Shown here: piece after piece, positions 1-10,901 of the stretch
Position numbering within the stretch: position 1 is the first letter of the stretch
Layout of the letters: every line of letters starts with the position of its first letter
Assembly (NCBI RefSeq): GCF_026686735.1
Contig: NZ_CP113432.1
Coordinates: forward strand, 3,709,001-3,773,000
Length of the DNA: 64,000 nucleotides
Source: Pseudomonas triclosanedens
GTDB lineage: Bacteria > Pseudomonadota > Gammaproteobacteria > Pseudomonadales > Pseudomonadaceae
Direction of reading: 5' to 3'
Program-made: the position numbers and the translations under genes
The notes under the pieces: generated by a model
Database searches by the model: none
The model's input: only the letters and a program-made list of their open reading frames with translations
Told to the model about the DNA's origin: nothing

Positions 1-1
1 C

Positions 2-763
2 CTGCACAGCACCCTCGAAGGCAAGCGCGTCGACTGGACCCAACTGGACCACGTGATCGATGCAGTCGTTGCCGCCAAGCCGCAACTGGCCGGCATCCGC
101 GATGCCGCGCCGAACGCTGCGTTCCGCATCAAGGGCCTGAAACTGGCGCGCGAGCCGCACCGCTACTCCGGCCGTACCGCCATGCGCGCCAACATCAGTG
201 TCAGCGAGCCTCGTCAGCCGCAGGACATCGACTCCGCATTCGCCTTCTCGATGGAAGGCTACGCCGGTAGTGCCGAACCGCGTCAGCAGATTCCGTTCGC
301 CTGGTCGCCAGGCTGGAACTCCCCGCAGGCCTGGAACAAGTTCCAGGACGAAGTCGGTGGCCACCTGCGCGCCGGCGATCCGGGTGTGCGTCTGATCGAA
401 GCCAAGGGCAAAATCCTGTGGTTCAGCCAGATCCCCGCGCCGTTCCACACCGCCGCCAGCCAGTTCAAGGTCGTGCCGTTCTACCACCTGTTCGGCAGCG
501 AGGAGAACTCCGCCAAGGCCGCCCCAGTACAGGAGCGCATCCCGCAGACCTACGTAACCCTGGCCAAGTCCGAGGCTGACCGTCTGGGCGTCAACGAAGG
601 CGCGATCATCCGCCTGACCGTCAAAGGCCAGGAACTGCACCTGCCGCTGCGCGTAAGCGAAGGGCTGGGCGCAGGTCTGGTTGCCCTGCCGATCGGTCTG
701 CCGGGCATTCCCGCCGGTGTCATCGGCTCTGTCGCTGAAGGTCTGCAGGAGGCTGCCCAATGA
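2..763 (+). CDS. nuoG: NADH-quinone oxidoreductase subunit G, C-terminal part
   Basis: The window opens inside this gene; about 253 C-terminal residues are present and the frame is open from base 2. NuoG is the large iron-sulfur subunit of the peripheral arm of complex I, which passes electrons from NADH to quinone. The fragment corresponds to the molybdopterin-oxidoreductase-like C-terminal region, whose last roughly 100 residues look like a dinucleotide-binding-type barrel ([22 protein letters not shown]). The N-terminal 2Fe-2S and 4Fe-4S domains lie outside the window. Its TGA overlaps the nuoH ATG in an ATGA junction, which fixes it as the gene preceding nuoH in the nuo operon. Identity rests on this sequence plus the unambiguous nuoHIJKLMN that follow. 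Confidence 0.93.
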   Translation: MHSTLEGKRVDWTQLDHVIDAVVAAKPQLAGIRDAAPNAAFRIKGLKLAREPHRYSGRTAMRANISVSEPRQPQDIDSAFAFSMEGYAGSAEPRQQIPFAWSPGWNSPQAWNKFQDEVGGHLRAGDPGVRLIEAKGKILWFSQIPAPFHTAASQFKVVPFYHLFGSEENSAKAAPVQERIPQTYVTLAKSEADRLGVNEGAIIRLTVKGQELHLPLRVSEGLGAGLVALPIGLPGIPAGVIGSVAEGLQEAAQ

Positions 764-1749
764 GCTGGCTGACACCCGCCATCGTCGACATCCTCATCGA
801 GGTCATCAAGGCCATCGTCATCCTGCTCGCCGTGGTCGTCTGCGGTGCGCTGCTGAGCTGGGTCGAGCGTCGTCTGCTCGGCCTCTGGCAGGACCGCTAC
901 GGCCCCAACCGGGTCGGCCCGTTCGGTGCCTTCCAGCTCGGCGCCGACATGATCAAGATGTTCTTCAAGGAAGACTGGACTCCGCCGTTTGCCGACAAGA
1001 TGATCTTCACTCTCGCCCCCATGATCGCAATGGGTGCACTGCTGGTCGCCTTCGTCGTCATCCCGATCACCCCGACCTGGGGCGTGGCGGACCTGAACAT
1101 CGGCATCCTGTTCTTCTTCGCAATGGCCGGCCTGACCGTTTACGCGGTGCTGTTCGCTGGCTGGTCGAGCAACAACAAGTTCGCCCTCCTCGGCAGCCTG
1201 CGCGCCTCGGCCCAGACCATCTCCTACGAGGTGTTCCTGGCCCTGTCGCTGATGGGCATCGTCGCCCAGGTCGGCTCGTTCAGCCTGCGCGACATCGTCG
1301 ATTACCAGGCCGAACACATGTGGTTCATCATCCCGCAGTTCTTCGGCTTCATGACCTTCTTCGTCGCCGGCGTCGCCGTGACTCACCGTCACCCGTTCGA
1401 CCAGCCCGAGGCCGAGCAGGAACTGGCCGATGGTTACCACATCGAGTACGCCGGCATGAAATGGGGCATGTTCTTCGTCGGCGAGTACATCGGCATCGTC
1501 CTGGTGTCCGCGCTGCTGGCGACCCTGTTCTTCGGCGGCTGGCACGGTCCCTTCGGCATCCTGCCGCAGATTCCGTTCATCTGGTTCGCCCTGAAAACCG
1601 GCTTCTTCATCATGATGTTCATTTTGCTGCGGGCTTCGATCCCACGCCCGCGCTATGACCAGGTGATGGCCTTCAGCTGGAAGTTCTGCCTCCCGCTGAC
1701 CCTGATCAACCTGCTGGTGACCGGCGCTGTCGTGCTGGCCAGCCAGTAA
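760..1749 (+). CDS. nuoH: NADH-quinone oxidoreductase subunit H
   Basis: This 329-residue polytopic membrane protein is the NuoH (ND1) subunit, which forms much of the quinone-binding cavity where the peripheral arm meets the membrane arm of complex I. The family signature regions are visible: the [21 protein letters not shown] segment after the first helix (residues about 32-52), the SYEVFL motif, and the acidic loop with [12 protein letters not shown] near residues 210-222. Length is normal for gammaproteobacterial NuoH. The start overlaps the nuoG stop by four bases (ATGA), so the two are translationally coupled. It is followed 11 bp downstream by nuoI. Confidence 0.98.
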   Translation: MSWLTPAIVDILIEVIKAIVILLAVVVCGALLSWVERRLLGLWQDRYGPNRVGPFGAFQLGADMIKMFFKEDWTPPFADKMIFTLAPMIAMGALLVAFVVIPITPTWGVADLNIGILFFFAMAGLTVYAVLFAGWSSNNKFALLGSLRASAQTISYEVFLALSLMGIVAQVGSFSLRDIVDYQAEHMWFIIPQFFGFMTFFVAGVAVTHRHPFDQPEAEQELADGYHIEYAGMKWGMFFVGEYIGIVLVSALLATLFFGGWHGPFGILPQIPFIWFALKTGFFIMMFILLRASIPRPRYDQVMAFSWKFCLPLTLINLLVTGAVVLASQ

Positions 1750-1760
1750 GGAGTAGGACC

Positions 1761-2309
1761 ATGATCAAGTACATTCTCGAAGTGGTGCACGGCACCTACA
1801 CCCAGTTGCGCAGCCTGGTGATGATCTTCGGTCACGCCTTCCGCAAGCGTGACACCCTGCAATACCCGGAAGAGCCCGTGTACCTGCCGCCGCGCTACCG
1901 TGGTCGCATCGTGCTCACCCGCGACCCCGATGGCGAAGAGCGTTGCGTTGCGTGCAACCTCTGCGCCGTAGCCTGCCCGGTCGGCTGCATCTCCCTGCAG
2001 AAGGCCGAGACCGACGATGGCCGCTGGTACCCCGAGTTCTTCCGTATCAACTTCTCCCGCTGCATCTTCTGCGGTCTGTGCGAAGAAGCCTGCCCGACCA
2101 CCGCGATCCAGTTGACCCCGGATTTCGAAATGGGTGAGTTCAAGCGCCAGGACCTGGTCTACGAGAAGGAAGATCTGCTGATCTCCGGCCCCGGCAAGAA
2201 CCCGGACTACAACTTCTACCGCGTTGCCGGCATGGCCATCGCCGGCAAGCCCAAGGGCGCCGCGCAGAACGAGGCCGAACCGATCAACGTCAAGAGCCTG
2301 CTGCCGTAA
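1761..2309 (+). CDS. nuoI: NADH-quinone oxidoreductase subunit I
   Basis: This 182-residue protein is NuoI (TYKY), carrying the two 4Fe-4S clusters (N6a/N6b) that relay electrons along the peripheral arm towards the last cluster before quinone. Two ferredoxin-type motifs are seen: [12 protein letters not shown] (about residues 62-73) and [12 protein letters not shown] (about 101-112). Each has the CxxCxxCxxxCP spacing. A Shine-Dalgarno AAGGAG lies just upstream of the ATG. The gene sits between nuoH and nuoJ with short gaps, as in all Pseudomonas nuo operons. Nothing unusual is seen. Confidence 0.98.
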   Translation: MIKYILEVVHGTYTQLRSLVMIFGHAFRKRDTLQYPEEPVYLPPRYRGRIVLTRDPDGEERCVACNLCAVACPVGCISLQKAETDDGRWYPEFFRINFSRCIFCGLCEEACPTTAIQLTPDFEMGEFKRQDLVYEKEDLLISGPGKNPDYNFYRVAGMAIAGKPKGAAQNEAEPINVKSLLP

Positions 2310-2320
2310 GGAGACGTCGC

Positions 2321-2821
2321 GTGGAATTCGCTTTCTATTTCGCCGCCGGCGTCGCCGTGCTGGCAACCCTCCGGGTCATCACCAACAGCAACCCGGTGCA
2401 TGCCTTGCTCTACCTCATCGTTTCGCTGCTGGCCATCTCGGCGACGTTCTTCAGCCTTGGCGCTCCGTTCGCCGCTGCGCTGGAAATCATCGTCTATGCC
2501 GGTGCGATCATGGTGCTGTTCGTCTTCGTGGTAATGATGCTCAACCTGGGGCCGGCAATTGCCGAGCAGGAGCGCAAGTGGCTCAAGCCCGGCATCTGGA
2601 TCGGCCCTGGCGCGCTGTCGCTGGTGCTGCTGGTCGAACTGCTGTGGATGCTCTCGCGCACTCCCAGCGGCATCGGCATCGGTCACACCACCGTGGACGC
2701 CAAGGCCGTGGGCATAGCCCTGTACGGCCCCTACCTGCTGGTCGTCGAACTGGCCTCGATGCTGCTGCTGGCGGCACTGGTCGCCGCCTACCACCTCGGC
2801 CGCCACGAAGCGAAGGACTAA
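2321..2821 (+). CDS. nuoJ: NADH-quinone oxidoreductase subunit J (GTG start)
   Basis: This 166-residue integral membrane protein matches NuoJ (ND6), part of the proton-translocating membrane arm next to the quinone site. It begins with GTG; a TAAGGAG ribosome-binding site, which contains the nuoI stop, lies about eight bases upstream and supports this start. The conserved helix containing [16 protein letters not shown] (about residues 59-74), the site of the pi-bulge in complex I structures, is visible. Five transmembrane segments fit the hydrophobicity pattern. nuoK follows four bases after the stop. Confidence 0.97.
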   Translation: MEFAFYFAAGVAVLATLRVITNSNPVHALLYLIVSLLAISATFFSLGAPFAAALEIIVYAGAIMVLFVFVVMMLNLGPAIAEQERKWLKPGIWIGPGALSLVLLVELLWMLSRTPSGIGIGHTTVDAKAVGIALYGPYLLVVELASMLLLAALVAAYHLGRHEAKD

Positions 2822-2825
2822 CACC

Positions 2826-3134
2826 ATGAACGCAATCCCTCTCGAACACGGACTGGCGCTCGCCGGTGTGCTGTTCTGCTTCGGCCTGGTGGGCCTGATG
2901 GTACGACGCAACATCCTGTTCGTACTGATGAGCCTGGAAGTGATGATGAACGCCGCCGCACTGGCCTTCGTGGTCGCCGGTAGCCGCTGGGCCCAGCCCG
3001 ACGGTCAGGTGATGTTCATCCTGGTGCTGAGCCTGGCCGCGGCCGAGGCGAGCATCGGTCTGGCGATCCTCCTTCAGCTGTATCGCCGCTTCCATACCCT
3101 CGATATCGACGCTGCAAGCGAGATGCGCGGATGA
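2826..3134 (+). CDS. nuoK: NADH-quinone oxidoreductase subunit K
   Basis: This 102-residue three-helix protein is NuoK (ND4L). The conserved buried glutamates of the proton pathway are visible in the second and third helices (the SLEVMMNAA segment and [13 protein letters not shown]). NuoK and NuoJ link the quinone site to the antiporter-like subunits. The stop overlaps the nuoL start in an ATGA junction. Length and position are exactly those expected. Confidence 0.97.
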   Translation: MNAIPLEHGLALAGVLFCFGLVGLMVRRNILFVLMSLEVMMNAAALAFVVAGSRWAQPDGQVMFILVLSLAAAEASIGLAILLQLYRRFHTLDIDAASEMRG

Positions 3135-4978
3135 ACCTGCTGCCCCTTACATTCCTGTTCCCTCTGGTCGGCTTCCTGCTGCTTTCGTTCTCCCGCGGCA
3201 GATGGTCGGAAAATCTCTCGGCACTGGTGGGTGTCGGCTCCGTGGGCCTCGCCGCCCTCTCCGCCTTCTGGGCGATCTGGAGCTTCCACAGCAACCCGCC
3301 TGAAGGTGGCGCCTACAGCCTGGTGCTGTGGCAATGGATGAGCGTTGGTGACTTCAAGACCAACTTCACCCTCTACCTGGACGGTCTCTCGGTCACCATG
3401 CTCGGCGTGGTCACTGGGGTCGGCTTCCTGATCCACCTGTTCGCCTCCTGGTACATGCGCGGCGAAACCGGCTACTCGCGCTTCTTCGCGTATACCAACC
3501 TGTTCATCGCCAGCATGCTGTTCCTGGTGCTGGGCGATAACCTGCTGTTCATGTACTTCGGCTGGGAAGGCGTGGGCCTCTGCTCCTACCTGCTGATCGG
3601 TTTCTATTACAACCATGTACCGAACGGCAACGCGGCGCTGAAAGCCTTCATCGTCACCCGCGTAGGCGACGTATTCTTTGCCATCGGCATGTTCATCCTG
3701 TTCCAGCACCTGGGCACGCTGAACATCCAGGAGCTGCTGGTACTGGCTCCGCAGCACTTCGCCAAGGGCGACCTGTGGATCAACCTGGCAACCCTGATGC
3801 TGCTCGGCGGCGCCGTCGGTAAATCCGCTCAACTGCCGTTGCAGACCTGGCTGGCCGACGCGATGGCAGGCCCCACTCCGGTTTCCGCGCTGATCCACGC
3901 CGCCACCATGGTGACCGCAGGCGTCTATCTGATCGCCCGCTGCCACGGCCTGTTCGAGCTGGCTCCGAATGTCCTGGAACTGGTCGGCATCATCGGTGCC
4001 GTGACCCTGGTGCTGGCCGGTTTCGCCGCCCTGGTACAGACCGACATCAAGCGTATCCTCGCCTACTCGACGATGAGCCAGATCGGCTACATGTTCCTGG
4101 CCCTGGGCGTCGGCGCCTGGGGTGGCGCGATCTTCCACCTGATGACCCATGCCTTCTTCAAGGCGCTGCTGTTCCTCGCTTCCGGTGCGGTGATCGTCGC
4201 CTGCCACCACGAGCAGAACATCTTCAAGATGGGCGGTCTGTGGAAGAAGCTGCCGCTGGCCTACGCGAGCTTCGTGGTCGGTGGCGCGGCGCTGGCCGCC
4301 CTGCCCTTCCTGACCGCCGGCTTCTACTCCAAGGACGAGATCCTCTGGGAAGCGTTCGCCAGCGGTCACCAGAACCTGCTGATCGCCGGTCTCGTGGGTG
4401 CCTTCATGACCTCGCTGTATACCTTCCGCCTGATCTTCATCGCCTTCCACGGCGAAGCGAAGACCGAGGCGCATGCCGGTCATGGCATCAGCCACTGGCT
4501 GCCGCTGGGTGTGCTGATCGTGCTGTCCACCTTCATCGGCGCGCTGATCACTCCGCCTCTGGCAGGCGTCCTGCCGGAAAGCGTCGGTCACGCCGGCGGC
4601 GAAGCCAAGCACAGCCTGGAGATCGCCTCGGGTGCCATCGCCATCGCCGGCATCCTGCTGGCGGGCCTGTTGTTCCTCGGCAAGCGTCGCTTCGTCAGCG
4701 CCGTCGCCCAGAGCGCACCTGGCCGCTTCTTCGGCACCTGGTGGTACCACGCCTGGGGCTTCGACTGGCTGTACGACAAGCTGTTCGTGAAACCCTATCT
4801 GCTGATCTGCCGTCTGCTGGGCGCCGACCCGATCGACAAGACCCTGATCGTGGTTCCGCTCACTGCCCGTGGTGGTCACAAACTCCTCAGCCTCACCGAG
4901 AACGGCCGCCTGCGTTGGTATGCCGCTTCCCTGGTGGGCGGCGCCGCGCTGCTTCTCGGCGCGCTGCTGCTGGCTTAA
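3131..4978 (+). CDS. nuoL: NADH-quinone oxidoreductase subunit L
   Basis: This 615-residue protein is the distal antiporter-like subunit of complex I, with the long amphipathic lateral helix at its C-terminus. Characteristic stretches are [18 protein letters not shown] (about residues 140-157), the proton-channel lysine region [20 protein letters not shown], and the [18 protein letters not shown] loop (about 304-321). The C-terminal extension ([20 protein letters not shown]) matches the NuoL tail. The four-base overlap with nuoK indicates coupled translation. nuoM begins 28 bp downstream. Confidence 0.98.
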   Translation: MNLLPLTFLFPLVGFLLLSFSRGRWSENLSALVGVGSVGLAALSAFWAIWSFHSNPPEGGAYSLVLWQWMSVGDFKTNFTLYLDGLSVTMLGVVTGVGFLIHLFASWYMRGETGYSRFFAYTNLFIASMLFLVLGDNLLFMYFGWEGVGLCSYLLIGFYYNHVPNGNAALKAFIVTRVGDVFFAIGMFILFQHLGTLNIQELLVLAPQHFAKGDLWINLATLMLLGGAVGKSAQLPLQTWLADAMAGPTPVSALIHAATMVTAGVYLIARCHGLFELAPNVLELVGIIGAVTLVLAGFAALVQTDIKRILAYSTMSQIGYMFLALGVGAWGGAIFHLMTHAFFKALLFLASGAVIVACHHEQNIFKMGGLWKKLPLAYASFVVGGAALAALPFLTAGFYSKDEILWEAFASGHQNLLIAGLVGAFMTSLYTFRLIFIAFHGEAKTEAHAGHGISHWLPLGVLIVLSTFIGALITPPLAGVLPESVGHAGGEAKHSLEIASGAIAIAGILLAGLLFLGKRRFVSAVAQSAPGRFFGTWWYHAWGFDWLYDKLFVKPYLLICRLLGADPIDKTLIVVPLTARGGHKLLSLTENGRLRWYAASLVGGAALLLGALLLA

Positions 4979-5006
4979 TGAATTCACGAAAGAGATTGAG
5001 CCCGAC

Positions 5007-6536
5007 ATGATTCTGCCCTGGCTAATCCTGATCCCCTTCATCGGCGGCTTCCTTTGCTGGATCGCCGAGTCCACCAGCAAGACCCTGCCACGCTGGGTTG
5101 CCCTGGGATCGATGGTTCTGACCCTCGCCCTCAGCCTGTGGGTATGGCACACCGGTGACTTCCATCTGGCGCCCGCGCCGGGCGGAGACCCGCAATGGAC
5201 CCTGGAATTCAAGGTGTCCTGGATCGAGCGCCTCGGTATCAGCGTACACCTGGCAATGGACGGCCTGTCCCTGCTGATGGTCGCGCTGACCGGCCTGCTC
5301 GGCGTGCTGTCCGTACTCTGCTCCTGGAACGAGATCCAGCGCCGCATCGGCTTCTTCCACCTGAACCTGCTGTGGATCCTGGGCGGTGTGATCGGCGTAT
5401 TCCTCGCCGTCGACCTGTTCCTGTTCTTCTTCTTCTGGGAAATGATGCTGGTGCCGATGTACTTCCTCATCGCGCTCTGGGGTCATAGCTCGGACGACGG
5501 CAAGAAGACCCGCATCTACGCCGCCACCAAATTCTTCATTTTCACCCAGGCCAGCGGCCTGGTGATGCTGGTGGCGATCCTGGGTCTGGTGTTCGTGCAC
5601 TACAACAGTACTGGCGTGCTGACCTTCAACTACGCCGACCTGCTGAAAACCCAGTTGCCGCCGCACACCGAATGGCTGCTGATGCTTGGCTTCTTCGTCG
5701 CCTTCGCGGTGAAGATGCCGGTGGTACCGGTGCACTCCTGGCTGCCGGACGCTCACGCCCAGGCACCGACCGCAGGCTCCGTCGACCTCGCTGGCATCCT
5801 GCTGAAAACCGCTGCCTACGGCCTGATCCGCTTCGCTCTGCCGCTGTTCCCCAACGCCTCCGCCGAGTTCGCCCCGGTGGCCATGTGGCTGGGCATCATC
5901 GGCATCTTCTACGGTGCCTTCCTGTCGTTCGCGCAGACCGACATCAAGCGCCTGGTTGCCTACTCCTCCGTGTCGCACATGGGCTTTGTCATCATCGGCA
6001 TCTACTCCGGCAGCCCCCAGGCGCTGCAAGGCGTGGTCGTGCAGATGATCGCTCACGGCCTCTCCGCCGCCGCGCTGTTCATTCTCTGCGGCCAGCTTTA
6101 CGAGCGCCTGCATACCCGTGACATGCGCAAGATGGGTGGTCTGTGGTCGCGCATCCCGTACCTGCCGGCCGTGGCGCTGTTCTTCGCCACTGCGTCGCTG
6201 GGCCTGCCGGGTACCGGCAACTTCGTCGGCGAGTTCCTGATCCTGCTGGGCAGCTTCAAGGTCGTTCCGGTGATCACCGTGATCGCCACCTTCGGCCTGG
6301 TGTTCGGTTCCGTCTACTCGCTGATCATGATCCACCGCGCCTACTTCGGTCCGTCCCGATCCGAAGAGGCGATTGCCGGTCTGAATTTCCGCGAACTGAG
6401 CATGGTCCTCGGTCTGGCGGTGCTGCTGGTCCTGCTGGGCATCTACCCGCAGCCGGTCCTCGACACCTCCGCCGCCACCATGCACGGCGTCCAGCAGTGG
6501 CTGGGTGCCGCCCTTTCCACCCTGGCAGCACGGTAA
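5007..6536 (+). CDS. nuoM: NADH-quinone oxidoreductase subunit M
   Basis: This 509-residue protein is the second antiporter-like subunit (ND4) of the complex I membrane arm. The start is the ATG at 5007 ([14 protein letters not shown]), preceded by an AAGAGATTGAG stretch that can act as a ribosome-binding site; the frame is open further upstream but would overlap nuoL. Diagnostic segments are [20 protein letters not shown] (helix 5 glutamate region), [18 protein letters not shown] and [18 protein letters not shown]. It ends 7 bp before nuoN. Confidence 0.97.
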   Translation: MILPWLILIPFIGGFLCWIAESTSKTLPRWVALGSMVLTLALSLWVWHTGDFHLAPAPGGDPQWTLEFKVSWIERLGISVHLAMDGLSLLMVALTGLLGVLSVLCSWNEIQRRIGFFHLNLLWILGGVIGVFLAVDLFLFFFFWEMMLVPMYFLIALWGHSSDDGKKTRIYAATKFFIFTQASGLVMLVAILGLVFVHYNSTGVLTFNYADLLKTQLPPHTEWLLMLGFFVAFAVKMPVVPVHSWLPDAHAQAPTAGSVDLAGILLKTAAYGLIRFALPLFPNASAEFAPVAMWLGIIGIFYGAFLSFAQTDIKRLVAYSSVSHMGFVIIGIYSGSPQALQGVVVQMIAHGLSAAALFILCGQLYERLHTRDMRKMGGLWSRIPYLPAVALFFATASLGLPGTGNFVGEFLILLGSFKVVPVITVIATFGLVFGSVYSLIMIHRAYFGPSRSEEAIAGLNFRELSMVLGLAVLLVLLGIYPQPVLDTSAATMHGVQQWLGAALSTLAAR

Positions 6537-6543
6537 GCGCGAC

Positions 6544-8007
6544 ATGACCTTCACGATTCAACACTTCATCGCGCTCCTGCCGCTGCTCATCACCAGCGCC
6601 ACCCTGGTGGTGGTGATGCTCGCCGTGGCCTGGAAGCGCAACCACTCGATGACCGCGACCCTCTCCGTTATCGGTCTGAACCTGGCGCTGCTGTCGATCT
6701 TCCCGGTGCTGAAAGTCACCCCGATCGAAGTCACGCCACTGATGCTGGTGGACAATTTCGCCTGCTTCTACATGGCGCTGATCCTGGTCGCCGCCCTCGC
6801 CTGCACCACGCTCGCCCATGCCTACATGGAGAGCTACCCGGGCAACCGCGAAGAGCTCTACCTGCTCCTGCTGCTGTCCACCGCGGGCGGCCTGGTGCTG
6901 GTCAGCGCGCAGAATCTGGCTGGCCTGTTCATCGGCCTCGAGCTGCTGTCGGTGCCGATCTACGGCATGGTGGCCTACGCCTTCTTCAACAAGCGCACCC
7001 TGGAAGCGGGCATCAAGTACACCGTACTGTCCGCCGCCGGCTCGGCATTCCTGTTGTTCGGCATGGCCCTGCTCTATGCAGAGTCCGGTAGCCTCGGCTT
7101 CGCCGCGATTGGCGCGCAACTGGCCGAAAGCACCAGCAATGGCCCGCTGCTGTCCATCGGCGTCGGCATGATGGTTGTTGGCCTGGGCTTCAAGCTGTCG
7201 CTGGCACCGTTCCACCTGTGGACTCCGGACGTCTACGAAGGCGCCCCGGCGCCGGTGGCCACCTTCCTCGCCACTGCTGCCAAGGTAGCTGTGTTCGCCG
7301 TGCTGCTGCGCCTGTTCCAGATCGCTCCGGCGGCCCTGAACAATGGCCTGCTGCATGACGCCATCGCGGTCATCGCGATCGCCTCCATCCTGATCGGTAA
7401 CCTGCTGGCGCTGACCCAGAGCAACATCAAGCGCCTGCTCGGCTACTCGTCCATCGCCCACTTCGGCTATCTGCTGATTGCCCTGGTGGCGAGCAAGGGC
7501 CTGGCAGTGGAGGCAGTGGGTGTCTACCTGACCACCTACGTGGTAACGACGCTTGGCGCCTTTGGCGTGGTCACCCTGATGTCCACTCCTTACAGCGGCC
7601 GCGATGCCGACGCACTGTTCGAGTACCGTGGTCTGTTCTGGCGCCGTCCGGTGCTGACCGCCGTGATGACCGTGATGATGCTGTCCCTGGCCGGTATTCC
7701 GCTGACCGCAGGCTTCATCGGCAAGTTCTACATCATCGCCACCGGCGTCGAGTCGCAGCACTGGTGGCTGGTCGGTTCCCTGGTGCTGGGTAGCGCCATC
7801 GGCCTGTACTACTACCTGCGCGTCATGGTGACCATGTTCCTGGTCGAACCGAACATGAAGCGTCACGACGCGCCCCTGGACTGGGCCCAGCGCGCCGGCG
7901 GCATCATGCTGGTGGCCATCGCCCTGCTCGCCTTCTTCCTCGGTGTCTACCCGCAACCGCTGCTGGATCTCCTCCAGCACAGCGGCCTGGCAGCCATCGG
8001 CGGCTAA
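6544..8007 (+). CDS. nuoN: NADH-quinone oxidoreductase subunit N
   Basis: This 487-residue protein is the third antiporter-like subunit (ND2) and the last gene of the nuo operon. The start is the ATG at 6544 ([15 protein letters not shown]), seven bases after the nuoM stop; a GTAAGCG stretch lies just upstream. The [20 protein letters not shown] motif and the [17 protein letters not shown] loop identify the subunit. A strong intrinsic terminator follows 14 bases after the stop, so transcription of the operon ends here. Confidence 0.97.
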   Translation: MTFTIQHFIALLPLLITSATLVVVMLAVAWKRNHSMTATLSVIGLNLALLSIFPVLKVTPIEVTPLMLVDNFACFYMALILVAALACTTLAHAYMESYPGNREELYLLLLLSTAGGLVLVSAQNLAGLFIGLELLSVPIYGMVAYAFFNKRTLEAGIKYTVLSAAGSAFLLFGMALLYAESGSLGFAAIGAQLAESTSNGPLLSIGVGMMVVGLGFKLSLAPFHLWTPDVYEGAPAPVATFLATAAKVAVFAVLLRLFQIAPAALNNGLLHDAIAVIAIASILIGNLLALTQSNIKRLLGYSSIAHFGYLLIALVASKGLAVEAVGVYLTTYVVTTLGAFGVVTLMSTPYSGRDADALFEYRGLFWRRPVLTAVMTVMMLSLAGIPLTAGFIGKFYIIATGVESQHWWLVGSLVLGSAIGLYYYLRVMVTMFLVEPNMKRHDAPLDWAQRAGGIMLVAIALLAFFLGVYPQPLLDLLQHSGLAAIGG

Positions 8008-8021
8008 GATCGACAGGCATG

Positions 8022-8047
8022 AAAAACCCCGCTTCGGCGGGGTTTTT
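8022..8047. terminator. Bidirectional intrinsic terminator after nuoN
   Basis: A ten-base-pair stem AAAACCCCGC / GCGGGGTTTT with a TTCG tetraloop gives a U-rich 3' side on both strands. It closes the nuo operon and could also stop readthrough from the convergent gene at 8148-9215. Confidence 0.92.
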
Positions 8048-8070
8048 CATTGGGCGCGGTTCAGGCTTGC

Positions 8071-8135
8071 GCAGGATAGGTCGAGTGCAGCGATACCCAT
8101 GCCGATGATTCAGGATTCGCTTCGCGCTATCCTGC
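8071..8135. repeat. Intergenic inverted repeat, Pseudomonas-type
   Basis: The arms GCAGGATAG (8071-8079) and CTATCCTGC (8127-8135) are perfect inverted copies. The interior contains GTGCAGCGATACCCAT, a phrase I recall as common in Pseudomonas intergenic repeats. A related phrase (GCAGGATGGGTGGAGCG) occurs at about 13071-13087, between tlpQ and the two-component genes. No coding potential is apparent. Confidence 0.5.
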
Positions 8136-8147
8136 AAAGCCATTGCC

Positions 8148-9215
8148 CTACTCCGCCGCCTTTGGCTCATCCCCCTCCCGCCCGGTGAACAGATCCCACG
8201 ATGCGATGAACAGTGCGGCTATCAAGGGGCCGATGACGAAGCCGTTCAAACCGAACAACGACATCCCGCCAAGCGTGGAAATCAGCACAACGTAGTCCGG
8301 CATCTTGGTGTCCTTGCCGACCAGGATCGGACGCAGGATATTGTCCACCAGACCGATCACCACTACACAGAACAGGGTCAGCACGACGCCCTGCCAGATC
8401 GCCCCGGTGAGCAGGAAGTACGCCGCCACGGGCACCCAGATCAGCCCCGCGCCAATGGCAGGCAACAACGAAAGAAACGCCATCAGCGTCCCCCACAGCA
8501 GCGAACCCTGGATCCCCAGGAACCAGAAGATCAGCCCGCCCAGTGCGCCCTGGGTTGCCGCCACGGCTATGTTGCCCTTCACCGTGGCGCGGATCACCGT
8601 GGTGAACTTGGTGAACAGGTGTTGCTTGTGCTCGATGCTCAGCGGCACCGCGCGCTTGATGCGCCGCCCTACTGCCGGCCCGTCGCGCAACAGGAAAAAC
8701 AGCAGGTAGAGCATGATGCCGAAGCTGATGACAAACTCGAAGGTGTTCTGGCCGATGCTGAACGCCTTGGTCGCGACCAGTTGGCTAGCCTGCATCGCGC
8801 CAGCCGACAACTTCTCCTGCAGGCTCGACAGATCGGTCAGGTCGAAGCGCTCCAACCACTGGTGTGCCCAGGCCGGCAGTGCCGCAATCGCCTGCTGGAA
8901 GTAGGTGATGAAATTCAGTTCGCCGGATTTCAGGCGCTGGTAGACGGTCGCGCCTTCCTGCACCAGCGCGCCCGCGATGAAGGTCACGGGCAGGATCACG
9001 ATCAGGAAGCAGATCGCCAGGGTAATCAACGCCGCCAGGTTGTTGCGGCCATTGAGCCGCACTCGCAAGCGGCGCTGCAAGGGCGCGAAGATGATCGCCA
9101 GGATGGTGCCCCAGAATACCGCGCCGTAGAACGGCAGCAGTATCCAGGCGAAGGCGATCGTGACGACCCCCAGAAGGGCCAGGAACGTCCTGTATTCCAG
9201 TTTCGATTCGAGCAT
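8148..9215 (-). CDS. AI-2E family transporter (PerM/YdiK type)
   Basis: This 355-residue polytopic inner-membrane protein matches the AI-2E/UPF0118 family: a hydrophobic N-terminal hairpin (TFLALLGVVTIAFAWILLPF), a soluble stretch around residues 70-150, and a C-terminal set of helices with GLVDNILRPILVGKDTKMPD and the glycine-rich STLGGMSLFGLNGFVIGP motif. Some family members export the signal AI-2 and others are sodium/proton antiporters, so the substrate cannot be deduced. It is convergent with nuoN, and is followed upstream by another transporter on the same strand. The start at 9215 (MLESKLEYRTF) has only a weak GGA ribosome-binding site. Confidence 0.88.
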   Translation of the reverse strand: MLESKLEYRTFLALLGVVTIAFAWILLPFYGAVFWGTILAIIFAPLQRRLRVRLNGRNNLAALITLAICFLIVILPVTFIAGALVQEGATVYQRLKSGELNFITYFQQAIAALPAWAHQWLERFDLTDLSSLQEKLSAGAMQASQLVATKAFSIGQNTFEFVISFGIMLYLLFFLLRDGPAVGRRIKRAVPLSIEHKQHLFTKFTTVIRATVKGNIAVAATQGALGGLIFWFLGIQGSLLWGTLMAFLSLLPAIGAGLIWVPVAAYFLLTGAIWQGVVLTLFCVVVIGLVDNILRPILVGKDTKMPDYVVLISTLGGMSLFGLNGFVIGPLIAALFIASWDLFTGREGDEPKAAE

Positions 9216-9285
9216 GAGCGGGTCCGAGGATGAGAAACCTGCTCATTAGTCAGCACTTCGCCCGCCAAGTGCAACTTTCAGTGCA

Positions 9286-10605
9286 TCACAGAACCATCGC
9301 AGCCGCCCAACCAAAGATCAGCAGCGGCAGGTTGTAGTGCAGGAAGGTGGGCACCACGGTGTCCCAGATGTGGTTGTGCTGGCCATCGACGTTCAGTCCG
9401 GAGGTCGGGCCGAGGGTGGAGTCCGATGCCGGCGAGCCCGCGTCGCCCAACGCGCCGGCGGTACCGACGATACTGACGATGGCCAGCGGTCCGAAGCCGA
9501 GCTGCACCGCCAGCGGCACGAAGATGGCGGCAATGATCGGCACCGTGGAGAATGACGAGCCGATACCCATCGTCACCAGCAGCCCCACCAGCAACATGAG
9601 GAACGCCCCCCAGGCCTTGCTGTGGCCGATCACACCGGCGGCCGACTCCACCAGCGTCGCAACTTGCCCCGTCGCCTTCATCACCTCCGCGAAGCCGGCG
9701 GCGGCGATCATGATGAAGCCGATCATCGCCATCATCTTCATGCCTTCGGTGAACAGATCGTCCGCTTCTTTCCAGCGCACCACGCCGGACAGCGAGAACA
9801 CCAGGAAGCCCACCAGCGCGCCAAGGATCATCGAATCGAGCCACAACTGAATGACGAAGGCCGCCAGCACCGCGACGCCGGCCACTGCCAGGCTCATCGG
9901 GCTGTAGGGAGTGCTCACCCGCTCCGCCTGTTCAATACGCGCGAGGTCATAGCGGCGCTTGCCTCGATAGCTGAACAGCACCGCGATCAGCAGACCGCAG
10001 ACCATCCCCAGCGCCGGAATCAGCATCGCCCGGCTGACATCCAGCCCACTGACATCCACACCGCTACGGGCGACGTTGGCCAGCAGAATCTCATTGAGGA
10101 AGATATTGCCGAAGCCGACCGGCAGGAACATGTACGGCGTGATCAGGCCGAAGGTAAGCACGCAGGCGATCAACCGGCGATCGATCTGCAGGCGTGTCAG
10201 CACATAGAGCAGCGGCGGCACCAGCAGCGGGATGAAAGCGATATGGATCGGCAGGATGTTCTGCGAGGAGACCGCCACCAGCAGCAGGAGCCCGATCAGC
10301 AGCCACTTGAAGCCGGCGGGCGCGCTGTCTTCGTGACGGCCGAGCATCGCCAGGGCGCGGTCGGCCAGCGCGTGGGCCATGCCGGAGCGCGCGATGGCTA
10401 CCGCGAAGGCACCGAGCATGGCGTAAGACAATGCCACCGTCGCACCACCGCCCAGGCCGGCGTTGAACGCCTTGAGCGTGCCCTCCATGCCGAGGCCGCC
10501 AAGCAGGCCGCCCGCCATCGCCCCGGCGATCAGAGCCACCACCACATGCACGCGGCACAGACTCAGCACCAGCATCAGGCCAACGGCGATCAGCACCGCA
10601 TTCAT
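9286..10605 (-). CDS. Na+/H+ antiporter family protein
   Basis: This 439-residue, roughly twelve-helix transporter of the ion-transporter superfamily resembles the Na+/H+ antiporter family (NhaC/YuiF-like): [20 protein letters not shown] near the N-terminus, a [16 protein letters not shown] segment, and near the C-terminus [20 protein letters not shown] followed by [19 protein letters not shown]. The start is the ATG at 10605 ([12 protein letters not shown]), with AAGGAGTGACGAG just upstream; the open frame extends ten codons further without a ribosome-binding site. It corresponds in position to the transporter preceding tlpQ in P. aeruginosa. Substrate is not proven by sequence. Confidence 0.82.
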   Translation of the reverse strand: MNAVLIAVGLMLVLSLCRVHVVVALIAGAMAGGLLGGLGMEGTLKAFNAGLGGGATVALSYAMLGAFAVAIARSGMAHALADRALAMLGRHEDSAPAGFKWLLIGLLLLVAVSSQNILPIHIAFIPLLVPPLLYVLTRLQIDRRLIACVLTFGLITPYMFLPVGFGNIFLNEILLANVARSGVDVSGLDVSRAMLIPALGMVCGLLIAVLFSYRGKRRYDLARIEQAERVSTPYSPMSLAVAGVAVLAAFVIQLWLDSMILGALVGFLVFSLSGVVRWKEADDLFTEGMKMMAMIGFIMIAAAGFAEVMKATGQVATLVESAAGVIGHSKAWGAFLMLLVGLLVTMGIGSSFSTVPIIAAIFVPLAVQLGFGPLAIVSIVGTAGALGDAGSPASDSTLGPTSGLNVDGQHNHIWDTVVPTFLHYNLPLLIFGWAAAMVL

Positions 10606-10841
10606 CTCGTCACTCCTTGCATCGCACGCCCGCACCGCCTCGGAGCGGGCAAAAGGCGCGTACTCTGCCGGACCACGCAGGGCCTGTCAAAAGCCCATCG
10701 AATCAAGATTTTTCGTCCGCAGGCCGGCATATCCACGGCGGGGTTTTCGCCTTGGCCAGCAGGCTTTTCGTTGAAAAAACACTCCATGCCGACCCGGTAC
10801 GCCAGAATCGCCTGTTTTCTGGCGGAGCGTCCTGTTTTCGA

Positions 10842-10868
10842 TCAAGAGCCGGCTGAAACTGCCGATAA
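10842..10868 (+). promoter_or_regulatory. Candidate FliA (sigma-28) promoter of the chemoreceptor gene
   Basis: GCCGATAA at 10861-10868 is identical to the sigma-28 -10 consensus. At the canonical 11-base spacing upstream lies TCAAGAGC (10842-10849), which matches only four of eight bases of TAAAGTTT. The start codon is 34 bases downstream of the -10 box. Confidence 0.55.
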
Positions 10869-10901
10869 CCCGGCAGCCCCAAGGTCTCCTGACGCAAGGA
10901 C

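Noticed and set aside
3074..5470. Very long open frame antisense to nuoL and nuoM (about 800 codons)
   Set aside because: It is rich in Gln, His, Arg and Asp with no domain. It mirrors codon bias of the real genes on the other strand.
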